Positions 7,980 to 14,472 of a stretch of 26,768 nucleotides of DNA are shown one piece after another. The stretch covers positions 1-26,768 of the forward strand of contig DATKGO010000050.1 of the NCBI GenBank assembly GCA_035510695.1, written 5' to 3'. The notes below the pieces were generated by a model. That model was not told where the DNA came from and did no database searches. It was given only the letters and a program-made list of their open reading frames with translations. The DNA is from DAIDHK01 sp035510695 (GTDB taxonomy: Bacteria > Patescibacteriota > Microgenomatia > Levybacterales > UBA12049). The stretch's first letter is position 1, and every line of letters starts with the position of its first letter. A program made the position numbers and the translations under genes.

Positions 7980-8246
7980 ATGCCTAATCCTTTAATTCTT
8001 TCTGTCATAATAAAAAACCCTGATGCAATTCTTTATGAAGGCTCAGCTACGGCTGTCACTTCAATTAACGAAAAGGGTGTGTTTGATATCCTCCCCGAAC
8101 ATAATAATTTCATTTCAGTCATAAAACAACATGTAATTATTCATAAACCCGACAAGTCAGTACAGGAAATTCCTTGCCGAGAAGGAGTTTTACGGGTGGA
8201 GAATAACGTGGTAAAAATATTCATAGATATTTCACCCGCAAAATAA
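7980..8246 (+). CDS. atpC: F1-like ATPase subunit epsilon, beta-sandwich only
   Basis: 88 residues that fit the N-terminal ten-stranded domain: ILYEGSATAVTSINEKGVFD then ILPEHNNFISVI, matching the usual G-xx-GILPxHxPL, and CREGVLRVENNVVKIF. The usual C-terminal helical hairpin (about 45-50 residues), which can insert into the head and inhibit ATP hydrolysis, is absent. Some bacteria naturally have this short form. It starts 5 bp after the atpD stop and closes the cluster. Its role would be to join gamma to the membrane rotor. The lack of the inhibitory arm fits, but does not prove, a hydrolysis-directed motor. Confidence 0.88.
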   Translation: MPNPLILSVIIKNPDAILYEGSATAVTSINEKGVFDILPEHNNFISVIKQHVIIHKPDKSVQEIPCREGVLRVENNVVKIFIDISPAK

Positions 8247-8256
8247 AATCTCCCTC

Positions 8257-8285
8257 TTGACATGGTTGTTCTATTTTGTTACTGT
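8257..8285 (+). promoter_or_regulatory. Possible promoter of the small HTH gene after atpC
   Basis: A perfect TTGACA (8257-8262) is followed after 17 bp by TACTGT (8280-8285, 3/6) and later by TATATT (8292-8297). The TTG of this -35 is in frame with the gene but is more likely a promoter element than a start codon. Only the -35 is convincing. Confidence 0.35.
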
Positions 8286-8310
8286 AGTTAGTATATTGAT
8301 AGGAAAATAT

Positions 8311-8532
8311 ATGGCAGATCAACTTTTGAAAAACAATCTCTCAATCGCCTCACTTCCTGATTTGCTTACCGTCCGCGAAGTTGCCGAAGTTTTACGTGTT
8401 TCTCCCTTAACCATTAAACGCTGGGGTAAACGTGGCAAATTACCGGCTATCCGTATCAATTCCCGCGGAGACAGACGCTACAAAAAAGAAGCTGTGTTGT
8501 GGCTACTGGGAATCCAACAGAAAACTTCGTAA
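8311..8532 (+). CDS. Small MerR/excisionase-type HTH DNA-binding protein
   Basis: 73 residues from the ATG at 8311, preceded by a weak AGGA. LLTVREVAEVLRVSPLTIKR (residues 17-36) then WGKRGKLPAI and DRRYKKEAVLWLL form a helix-turn-helix plus wing of the HTH_17/excisionase type, the same fold as the N-terminus of the surface protein at 1-1719 and the protein at 10004. The protein is essentially only this domain. An upstream in-frame TTG would add 18 hydrophobic residues, but it lies in a TTGACA box and breaks the domain plan, so I reject it. It follows atpC by 64 bp. It may regulate the F1-like cluster or itself; that is position-based inference. Confidence 0.8.
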   Translation: MADQLLKNNLSIASLPDLLTVREVAEVLRVSPLTIKRWGKRGKLPAIRINSRGDRRYKKEAVLWLLGIQQKTS

Positions 8533-8535
8533 TTA

Positions 8536-8603
8536 AAATCCAAAATCCAAGCTCCAAGGCTCAATGAAATTATAAATCATAAATTTCAAATATTGAAAAT
8601 TTT
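8536..8603. repeat. Degenerate heptanucleotide tandem array between the HTH gene and galT
   Basis: About ten 7-base units in phase: aaatcca, aaatcca, agctcca, aggctca, atgaaat, tataaat, cataaat, ttcaaat, attgaaa, attttct. It fills the spacer between the stops of the two convergent genes. No terminator hairpin is seen. Confidence 0.75.
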
Positions 8604-9554
8604 CTACGCGTGTCTCCGATACTTCGCTTTATCTTGTTCGTTCAACTGCGTGACTTCATCAAGCTTAAAATGTGCCTGTAGAAACTCGTCCGTCTCTTTT
8701 GGATCCTGAGTATTTACAAAGATACCCGTGCCTATTTCAAAACCGCCTAAACTTTTCTGACGCGGAATCAAGCGTAAATACCAATTTGCTCCCGGATAAA
8801 TTGAATAATTGAAGGGAAATTCATGGCCGTGCCGCAAATCAAGCAAGCGAATAACTTTGGGCAAACACACAGCCAAATCCAAAATTTCTTCATCGCTGAT
8901 TTCGCCAAACCTGCCCGCAATGCCTGCGTGGCAGGCGGGCCTTTTCCCTCCTTTTAAAGGAGCAAGCCAAACCTCATCCGGCCATTGCGCAAACTTAGGG
9001 CTGAAAATATGAAAATATTTAGTTTTTACGCCTTCCTGCTCATTCTCCGGCAATAAAATTTGAGCATCAATTTCAATTTCCACCGGAACCACAGCCAATT
9101 GCGAATGCGCGTGCGGAATGCTCTCCCCTGCCTGCATGCCGCGGTTATGAAAAATACAGACCTGACCTTTAGCCTGATGCAAAATATACCGGCTGCGGTA
9201 AGTCTTTAACAAATTAACCACATATCCGGTCGGCAGCTCATCAATATTACGATGATGATCTGGAGAATGGATAATCAGTTCATGAATGGGCGCGAAAGGA
9301 AAAGCGTTTTTCACCACGCGCAAAGACCAATCCGAATTTGAGGCTTGAGGCTGGAGACTTGAGGTTAGCTCTAGACTCTTTGCTCTAGACTCTTTGCTCT
9401 GTATTCTATATACCTCCTCATCTTCCCTTTCATTCCCGGGACAAAAAGGACATATGGCTTCATTTCCCTTGGCTATATCCGGCCTGCCTGAACGTCTGGG
9501 CGCGAATACAATCCAATTCCGAAAATCAGGAGTATGTTGATACTTAAAATCCAT
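8604..9554 (-). CDS. galT: Galactose-1-phosphate uridylyltransferase (GalT, HIT superfamily)
   Basis: 316 residues from the ATG at 9554; an upstream in-frame ATG at 9653 adds 33 residues with no family match, so I chose the internal one. FRNWIVFAPRRSGRP (11-25) is the typical opening. Zinc ligands CPFC (35-38) and SPDH (97-100) are present, and HAHSQ (148-152) is the catalytic HxHxQ with His150 as the nucleophile that takes UMP. The enzyme exchanges UDP between glucose-1-P and galactose-1-P (Leloir pathway), feeding sugar nucleotides to envelope glycans. Residues ~50-73 are low-complexity sequence encoded by a heptanucleotide array, and residues ~204-214 (PACHAGIAGRF) come from a GC-rich palindrome. 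Both appear to be in-frame insertions. No partner Leloir gene is in the window. Confidence 0.9.
   Translation of the reverse strand: MDFKYQHTPDFRNWIVFAPRRSGRPDIAKGNEAICPFCPGNEREDEEVYRIQSKESRAKSLELTSSLQPQASNSDWSLRVVKNAFPFAPIHELIIHSPDHHRNIDELPTGYVVNLLKTYRSRYILHQAKGQVCIFHNRGMQAGESIPHAHSQLAVVPVEIEIDAQILLPENEQEGVKTKYFHIFSPKFAQWPDEVWLAPLKGGKRPACHAGIAGRFGEISDEEILDLAVCLPKVIRLLDLRHGHEFPFNYSIYPGANWYLRLIPRQKSLGGFEIGTGIFVNTQDPKETDEFLQAHFKLDEVTQLNEQDKAKYRRHA
8911..8941. repeat. GC-rich palindromic element inside galT
   Basis: GCCCGC (8913-8918) pairs with GCGGGC (8935-8940) around an inner TGCC/GGCA stem. It is much richer in GC than the gene around it and encodes about ten residues between a Gly-Gly-Lys-Arg turn and the conserved continuation, so it looks like an in-frame insertion. 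Confidence 0.6.
9335..9404. repeat. Heptanucleotide array within the galT coding sequence
   Basis: Ten units of 7 bases: aatttga, ggcttga, ggctgga, gacttga, ggttagc, tctagac, tctttgc, tctagac, tctttgc, tctgtat. The last part has a 14-bp period of two heptads. It encodes residues about 50-73 of GalT, between EVYR and WSLRVVKNAFP, which lie closer together in other GalT proteins as I recall them. Confidence 0.75.
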
Positions 9555-10003
9555 GATATTAGTATCAGGTATCCGGCTGATTTTTACAATAGCTGAACAA
9601 AAGATTTTTACACAAAAAATCCTGCCTATTCTGAAGAGAATGTGGCTATGCAAAATTAGTAATTATCCTAAGAGCATTAATTAACGGATTATTTTTGTGT
9701 GTTAATCTTAGTTTTCTTTTTATGTTATTCCTACTTGGAAGATAAGCATGGCCAATTGCAGATTATGCCTAAACCTTTGCAGATAATGCATTACGTACTT
9801 CATGTTACTGATTATTCACCCCCTTTCTTAAGAAGAAAAATAAAGAAGCTATTGCTAAAAGAGAAAAGATGTATGTAGAATAAATAGAGGCAGGATATAT
9901 ATTCATACTAGAATATATATATTAAAATGCATTAATTTACTTGAGTCAACTTTTCACAAAAAAAACATACTCATAGTAAAGATTGCATATAATTGCATAC
10001 TTT
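9555..10003. other. 449-bp AT-rich intergenic region upstream of galT and the HTH gene at 10004
   Basis: No ORF with family features is seen. It holds a 13-bp near-identical direct repeat, ttgcagattatgc (9756-9768) and ttgcagataatgc (9777-9789), spaced 21 bp, and a perfect 10-bp inverted repeat ATATATATTC/GAATATATAT (9895-9904 and 9911-9920). At the right end ATTGCATA occurs twice, 10 bp apart (9982-9989, 9992-9999), overlapping the -10 of the next gene. Confidence 0.5.
9988..9993 (+). promoter_or_regulatory. -10 element of the HTH gene at 10004
   Basis: A perfect TATAAT lies 10 bp before the ATG, so transcription should begin within a few bases of the start codon, giving a nearly leaderless message. 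It is overlapped by two direct ATTGCATA copies, candidate binding sites for the encoded HTH. No good -35 is seen. Confidence 0.5.
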
Positions 10004-10294
10004 ATGGAAACACTTTTTAATATTAATCAGGCCGCATATATCCTAAAAGTTCATCCTTTAACGGTTCGCAGATATATTAAAGAAGGCCGGCTCAAAGCCG
10101 TAAGAGTTGGCGGCAATGTGCGCATTAAAGAATCTTCCTTGCAAGAATTTAATAAAGACTTTACTCCGGTAGTGCGGGAAAAATCGCCTTTTAAAACTCA
10201 GAAATTGACCAAGATTTTTACTCAGGACGATCCGCTGCTGCGTTTAAAAGGAAGAGGCGCAAGCGTAAATTTTACGTCAGAAAATAAAAAATGA
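10004..10294 (+). CDS. HTH DNA-binding protein, possible antitoxin of the downstream PIN protein
   Basis: 96 residues from the ATG at 10004; an in-frame TTG at 9983 overlaps the TATAAT box, so I reject it. FNINQAAYILKVHPLTVRRY (residues 5-24) and IKEGRLKAVRVGGNVRI are an excisionase/MerR-type HTH with wing. Residues 50-96 form a basic, extended tail (VVREKSPFKTQKLTKIFTQ). Small HTH proteins of this size placed before a PIN-domain gene often act as antitoxin and autorepressor, and the tail could wrap the toxin; that pairing is inferred. A palindromic repeat lies between the two genes. Confidence 0.75.
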   Translation: METLFNINQAAYILKVHPLTVRRYIKEGRLKAVRVGGNVRIKESSLQEFNKDFTPVVREKSPFKTQKLTKIFTQDDPLLRLKGRGASVNFTSENKK

Positions 10295-10300
10295 AGAGCT

Positions 10301-10368
10301 GTCATTCCCGACTTGATCGGGAATCCACGTTCTTGTGTTAATTGGATTCCCGCTTTCGCGGGAATGAC
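10301..10368. repeat. REP-like palindromic element, copy 1
   Basis: Two hairpins, ATTCCCGA/TCGGGAAT and ATTCCCGC/GCGGGAAT, flank a short AT-rich centre, and the ends are inverted (GTCATTCCCG ... CGGGAATGAC). Related copies lie at 15682, 16737, 22126, 23843 and 24782. There is no coding capacity. Confidence 0.85.
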
Positions 10369-10399
10369 AAAGGGAAACTAGATAAAATAACTAACATAT

Positions 10400-10822
10400 A
10401 TGACACAAAGTAAAAAAGTATTTATAGGGTCTGATGTCTTAATTGCCTTTATTGACCGGGCAAAAGACAAACACGAACAGGCAGCAGCGTTCTTTCGCTA
10501 TTTTGCCCAATCGGAGTATCAAATATTTATAGACTATCATAGTATTATTGATGTCTATAATCATATCTTCACACTAATCAGTCCTTCCCTTTCCAAAGAT
10601 TTCCTGCGTACGATTAATTTGAGCAATCTAAACATCGTTTACCCCGATGAGAACGACGCTAAAGCGGCATTGAAAACCTTAGTCACCTACCAGTCAAATG
10701 ATCTCTCCTATCCCCAGGCCTTAATGGCGTGCCTTGCCAGTAGACGTAACATTTCTTTTCTCTGTACGTTCTCATATTTACCCACGCTTTTTGCTTTGGA
10801 AATTTTCTACCTGCCGATGTGA
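10400..10822 (+). CDS. PIN-domain protein, VapC-like, with altered active site
   Basis: 140 residues. VFIGSDVLIAFIDRAKDKHE (7-26) has the PIN first-strand motif with Asp12. YPQALMACLASRRNISFLCT (104-123) is the C-terminal block, but the aspartate usual in the D-A-x-[IL]-A motif is Gln106 and the final acidic residue (usually TFD) is Ser125. Asp51 and Asp101 are candidate acidic positions. A PIN domain cleaves RNA with Mg2+ held by three or four acidic residues, so activity may be weakened or lost. The gene follows the HTH gene by 105 bp, a spacer mostly occupied by a REP-like element. A toxin-antitoxin role is plausible, not shown. Confidence 0.65.
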   Translation: MTQSKKVFIGSDVLIAFIDRAKDKHEQAAAFFRYFAQSEYQIFIDYHSIIDVYNHIFTLISPSLSKDFLRTINLSNLNIVYPDENDAKAALKTLVTYQSNDLSYPQALMACLASRRNISFLCTFSYLPTLFALEIFYLPM

Positions 10823-10828
10823 AAAACC

Positions 10829-11700
10829 TCAAGCGACAAAATCTAAGTAATTCTCTGACGTAATTACCTCAAAAGCAGAATGATCAGGATAGATTTCAGT
10901 CCATATTTTGGGAGCATGTACATTCTTACGCTTAGGTAACCACTTACATTCATAGGTAAATAATCTGCCGTCTTTTTCTTCAATAAGGTCTATTTCCTGC
11001 TGCTCATATGTTCGCCAAAAATATGATTGTCCATAAATATGCTTATATATACGTTTCTTCATTCGTTCTACGACCACGAAATTCTCCCACAGCTGACCAA
11101 TATCATTCCGGCTATCCAGTGTATTGAATTGAGAAATAACTCCATTACGAACGCCATTATCAAGAAAATAATATTTGGATTTATTGGTAATTTCAGAACG
11201 CAAATTACGACTAAATCCGCCAAGCCGGATGATAATAAATGTTTTTTCCAATAAATCCAAATAACGACTTACTGTTTTCCCATCAAGAGAAAGGTGCATT
11301 GCCAATTCGCTAAGAGAAACCTCGTTGCCTACCTGAAATGTGAGCAATTTCAATAAATCGAGAAGGATTTTTGATCCTTTTATTTTTCCCAATGTCAAAA
11401 TATTTTTTAAAATATATGACCCTACCAGCTCTTCTATAACTCTAATTTTTTATTCTTTGCTCCTGGAGGTAATAACTTTGGGATAACTGCCGAAAACAAG
11501 AAAATCTTCAAGTTTTTGCGAAAGATCATACGAATTTTTGTAATCCTCAAGTAACTCTAATTGCGAAACAGGAAAAAGCGTCAAAACAGTTTTTCTATCA
11601 GTCAGAGGCTCCCCCACTTGATTTGCTAGATCAAATGTAGATGAACCTGTGGCAATTACTTTAATATGCGGTATTTTATCAAATATGAGGAATACTAATC
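10829..11700 (-). pseudogene. Remnant of an AAA/DUF4143 ATPase, truncated and with an in-frame stop
   Basis: Reading leftward from about 11700, one frame gives IATGSSTFDLANQ, EPLTDRK, FPVSQLELL and FGSYPKVIT, the middle of the AAA_14/DUF4143 family, then a TAA at 11450-11452. The same frame continues with EELVGSYILKNILTLGKIKG and the complete DUF4143 domain (YYFLDNGVRNGVISQ, WENFVVVERMKKR, WRTYEQQEIDLIEE) to the stop at 10829. The Walker A half is absent: the frame closes by a stop near 11701 and nothing recognisable lies upstream. An apparent start at 11398 is a TTG within the family sequence. These proteins are typically ~370-400 residues. I call it inactivated; a separately translated DUF4143 fragment cannot be excluded. 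Confidence 0.8.
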
Positions 11701-11842
11701 CTTAAATTTGGGAAAATATGGGAGATTGACGAAGGTTATTAAACGCAATGAAATGCCAATCGGTTCCGTTCAAGCGCTTTTTGTGCCTAAAAGAACACGT
11801 AATCAGCAAACGGATAGTAGCAGAAAAAAATTAATAACTCAA

Positions 11843-12553
11843 CTATAAGACACCGGATGGGATTTTATGCGTATCTTTATACAAACGAAGCTGAAAAACT
11901 ACTTCTTTTATCAAATTTTCTCTAACCCAATCTTTTTGTTTGTTATCCAAAAGCTCTCCCAACCCCGCCAATAACTCGCTGCTTTTGATCGTTTGCACTT
12001 GCTTGGCTGCTTTGACTAGTGCTTCTGATAATGACATTCCTGTTTTCTCTTTAAGTACGATTTCATTTATCTGCCAATTATTTTTTAAAAAAAACCACAG
12101 ATCAAATACGTCGCGTGTCGCTAAATGTTTTCGTGTTAGAAGCGCTGCTAACTTGGCGGCAATCATGTCTTCCGGCCGCATTACCAGCATAGAGACACCC
12201 AAATAATTTTTTATTTGAAATTCCGATTTTAAATTTCTTTTGGAAATTTCTACTTTTAAGTTTCTCTCCCCTTTTGTGTATTTGAGCAGAAAAAAGAGTG
12301 TATGCTGTTTCTCCACAGCTTCATCAAGCATACCGTATTTCTCAAGAATTATTTTTATTTTCTCAAACACGGCTTCCTTTTTCTCAAAATCAAGTAGATC
12401 AAAATCCAAATCCACAGAAAAACGAGGTAATTCATAAAAAAGCATGGCTGCGGTTCCACCTTTAAATCCAAGCGTCACACGAAGTATGGGATCTGCATAA
12501 ATGTCCCGCAAAATATTAATAAATATTCCCTTATGTAAATTAATGTTTAACAT
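11843..12553 (-). CDS. abiEii: AbiEii-family nucleotidyltransferase toxin
   Basis: 236 residues. GFKGGTAAMLFYELPRFSVD (29-48) then LDFDL is the AbiEii/DNA polymerase-beta-like core: GG at 32-33 for nucleotide binding and Asp48/Asp50 for metal. LKVEISKR (~99-106) and MIAAKLAALLTRKHLATRDV (~130-149) then FDLWFF are the later conserved blocks. AbiE systems are abortive-infection toxin-antitoxin modules in which AbiEii is a nucleotidyltransferase that stops growth. The start lies 14 bp inside the upstream abiEi gene, the overlap typical of this pair. All catalytic residues I can recognise are present, so it is likely functional. Confidence 0.9.
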   Translation of the reverse strand: MLNINLHKGIFINILRDIYADPILRVTLGFKGGTAAMLFYELPRFSVDLDFDLLDFEKKEAVFEKIKIILEKYGMLDEAVEKQHTLFFLLKYTKGERNLKVEISKRNLKSEFQIKNYLGVSMLVMRPEDMIAAKLAALLTRKHLATRDVFDLWFFLKNNWQINEIVLKEKTGMSLSEALVKAAKQVQTIKSSELLAGLGELLDNKQKDWVRENLIKEVVFQLRLYKDTHKIPSGVL

Positions 12554-13112
12554 AATATTCCTTGATTCGTTTTTCCAAAGCTTTGCTATTATATATACTT
12601 TTTAAGGCTTCTACTTTCTCCCAATTAACTGGTCCCAGATTATCGAAATGATAATTTTTATAAATATAAAGTGAGTCTAAAAACGCACGTTCAAGGCTGG
12701 CGATAAAATAGCCGTCTTTATGTTCAATCCCTGTTGTATCAGCTAACACATTTCCTTTTAACTGTCTGTACTGAATTTCTGTATTGTTTACGCTGATGTA
12801 CCGTGTCAGATACGACACTAAAAAAATGGTTTCGTAATACTGGAACACTACCCCGCCCTTTACCAGAACTGTTTCCAAACTGATATATGATGGCTTATAT
12901 ATTTTATTCGCCATTTCAAAAATATTATGATTCGGTTTTGCATATATACCGTGATGTACTCTATTAAGTTTGCCTGCTTTGACGAAATAGTAGAGACGGT
13001 CACGCAAACTCTCATAGGAAATGCCTGTACAAAGCTGTGCGATTTCATCAACTGTGAACACTGTTTCCGGACGAGAATAGAGCTGTAAAAGCAAATCATT
13101 ATTAATATTCAT
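12540..13112 (-). CDS. abiEi: AbiEi-family antitoxin / transcriptional regulator
   Basis: 190 residues. The N-terminal ~65 form a winged HTH (TVDEIAQLCTGISYESLRDR, 20-39, then KAGKLNRVHHGIYA). The remainder matches the AbiEi C-terminal domain (PSYISLETVLVKGGVVFQYY; YFIASLERAFLDSLYI). AbiEi proteins repress their own operon and block AbiEii toxicity. The gene has a near-consensus promoter 34 bp upstream and overlaps abiEii by 14 bp. It is transcribed away from the glycosyltransferase genes. Confidence 0.88.
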   Translation of the reverse strand: MNINNDLLLQLYSRPETVFTVDEIAQLCTGISYESLRDRLYYFVKAGKLNRVHHGIYAKPNHNIFEMANKIYKPSYISLETVLVKGGVVFQYYETIFLVSYLTRYISVNNTEIQYRQLKGNVLADTTGIEHKDGYFIASLERAFLDSLYIYKNYHFDNLGPVNWEKVEALKSIYNSKALEKRIKEYYVKH

Positions 13113-13145
13113 ACTGAAAGCCGTAATTTATACGACATTTAGTAG

Positions 13146-13174
13146 ATTTTAATATAATAAAGGCTTCTTGTCAA
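13146..13174 (-). promoter_or_regulatory. Promoter of the abiEi-abiEii operon
   Basis: On the minus strand: TTGACA (13169-13174), a 17-bp spacer and TAAAAT (13146-13151, 5/6). Transcription should begin near 13139, leaving a leader of about 27 bases. CGTA/TACG halves between the start site and the ATG are a weak candidate for the autorepressor site. Confidence 0.65.
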
Positions 13175-13215
13175 GTATTTATTAGGATTAATCACGTTTG
13201 ACATTTGTACCTCAT

Positions 13216-13282
13216 GGGTTTACCCTATTAGATAATCCCCATATCTAACGGGGTTTACTTAATGCTAAAGTTCAGCTAAAAT
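13216..13282 (+). promoter_or_regulatory. Promoter of the first glycosyltransferase with an upstream inverted repeat
   Basis: TTTACT (13254-13259), a 17-bp spacer and TAAAAT (13277-13282) place transcription within about two bases of the ATG at 13291. Just upstream is a perfect 7-bp inverted repeat TTAGATA/TATCTAA (13228-13234, 13242-13248) nested between two direct GGGTTTAC copies (13216-13223, 13251-13258). The second copy overlaps the -35, so a regulator binding here could block the promoter. Confidence 0.5.
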
Positions 13283-13290
13283 TGGCATCT

Positions 13291-14469
13291 ATGACAAAGG
13301 ACTCAACACAAAGAGTAGCCATTGTAACTTCTCTATCCGGAGGATTAGGCCATTATGCCGCACATTTAGCCGGTCCCCTCTCCAAGCTTATACCTATAAA
13401 ATTCATCACCTATCCTCAATTGGATCTCAGCGGTGTAGTGGTGAAACAAGTTACAGATTCCTTAGTCAGACATTACATTAAATGGCCGCGTTTTGATCTG
13501 GATGATTCCGATCCCACCAGTATTATTACAGTCAGTGATTATTTAGACAGCAGAGATATAAATTTGGTCAATATTCATGTCGGTACAACGGTTAAACAAA
13601 AAATTAATTACTTTACGACTTTTTGCACCTATCTTAAGCAAGACGGCAATAAAAAGTTGATTTTCACATTGCATGATGTGATGCCGTTTGAAGAAAGCAA
13701 AAAACTGACTAAACTGCTTAAGGCTTTTTACGGATTAGCCGACTATTTCACTGTCGGAAATGAGGATGAAAAAAGAAGACTGATGAAATATTTCGAAATT
13801 CATGAGGACAAAATAGCTATTATTCCCCACGGAATCTATAACTTATTCAATCGCAATCTTTATACTCCACAAATTGCCAAAAACTTCGTTGGCTTGCCTG
13901 CAAATAAGCAAATTATTCTCTTTTTCGGCTTCCTGAGAGAATATAAAGGCTTAGAATATCTAATAAAAGCGGCTAAGATTATGACTAAAAAAAATAATGA
14001 TTTCGTGATTTATGTTGTTTCGGGTCTAAAATTCACTCCTAAACCGCTACTGGAAGAGTCTCTTCAGCTTATAAATAAGCTGGGACTTCAGGATAATTTT
14101 ATGCTCAATTTTAACTATTTAGATAGTCTTGAACTCGAAATTATCTTTAAGGCAAGTGATATAGTCGCTCTTCCCTACGCTCGGGTTTCGCAAAGCGGAG
14201 TTGAAAGAATGGCGTTTGGCTTCAGCAAGCCGGTGATGATTACCGATGTCTTTAGCGATAAAACCTGGATTAATAAAAAAGCCGGCTTGGTTGCGATTTC
14301 AGAAGATCCCCAAAGTATAGCCGATAAACTGCTTCAGCTTATTTCAAATCCGCAGGAAGCAAAAGAATATGGCATCTATGGCAATAAATATTGCCTGGAA
14401 CATTTCAATTGGGATAAAATCGCAGAAAAATATTTCGAAGTATTCGAAAAACTTAGCTCAAATGAATGA
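13291..14469 (+). CDS. Glycosyltransferase, GT4-like (GT-B fold)
   Basis: 392 residues from the ATG at 13291; the TTG at 13282 overlaps the -10 box. The N-terminal Rossmann domain opens with VAIVTSLSGGLGHYAAHLAG, and the C-terminal GT1/GT4 domain begins near FGFLREYKGLEYLIKAAKIM. SDIVALPYARVSQSGVERMA then FGFSKPVM is the donor-binding block with the acidic residue of the E-x7-E type motif. It transfers a sugar from a nucleotide donor, probably to a surface glycan or lipid; acceptor and sugar are unknown. It is followed after 3 bp by a paralogue sharing the KGLEYL and SDIVALPY signatures. No signal or membrane helix is seen. Confidence 0.88.
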   Translation: MTKDSTQRVAIVTSLSGGLGHYAAHLAGPLSKLIPIKFITYPQLDLSGVVVKQVTDSLVRHYIKWPRFDLDDSDPTSIITVSDYLDSRDINLVNIHVGTTVKQKINYFTTFCTYLKQDGNKKLIFTLHDVMPFEESKKLTKLLKAFYGLADYFTVGNEDEKRRLMKYFEIHEDKIAIIPHGIYNLFNRNLYTPQIAKNFVGLPANKQIILFFGFLREYKGLEYLIKAAKIMTKKNNDFVIYVVSGLKFTPKPLLEESLQLINKLGLQDNFMLNFNYLDSLELEIIFKASDIVALPYARVSQSGVERMAFGFSKPVMITDVFSDKTWINKKAGLVAISEDPQSIADKLLQLISNPQEAKEYGIYGNKYCLEHFNWDKIAEKYFEVFEKLSSNE

Positions 14470-14472
14470 TCT

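Noticed and set aside
8257..8310. A longer form of the small HTH protein starting at TTG 8257
   Set aside because: The TTG is part of a perfect TTGACA box, the extra residues are hydrophobic and break the domain plan, and a good ATG lies at 8311.
10829..11398. Intact 189-residue DUF4143 protein
   Set aside because: Its start is a TTG inside conserved family sequence that continues upstream through a stop codon, so a pseudogene is the better reading.
11450..11452. Recoded stop codon (alternative genetic code)
   Set aside because: Recoding known in some CPR lineages is UGA to Gly; this is a TAA in an already truncated gene, and TAA, TAG and TGA all end other genes here.
11703..11842. Short minus-strand frame reading NGTDWHFIAFNNLRQSPIFS
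   Set aside because: Possibly a remnant of another gene, but too short, without a start or a family I recognise.
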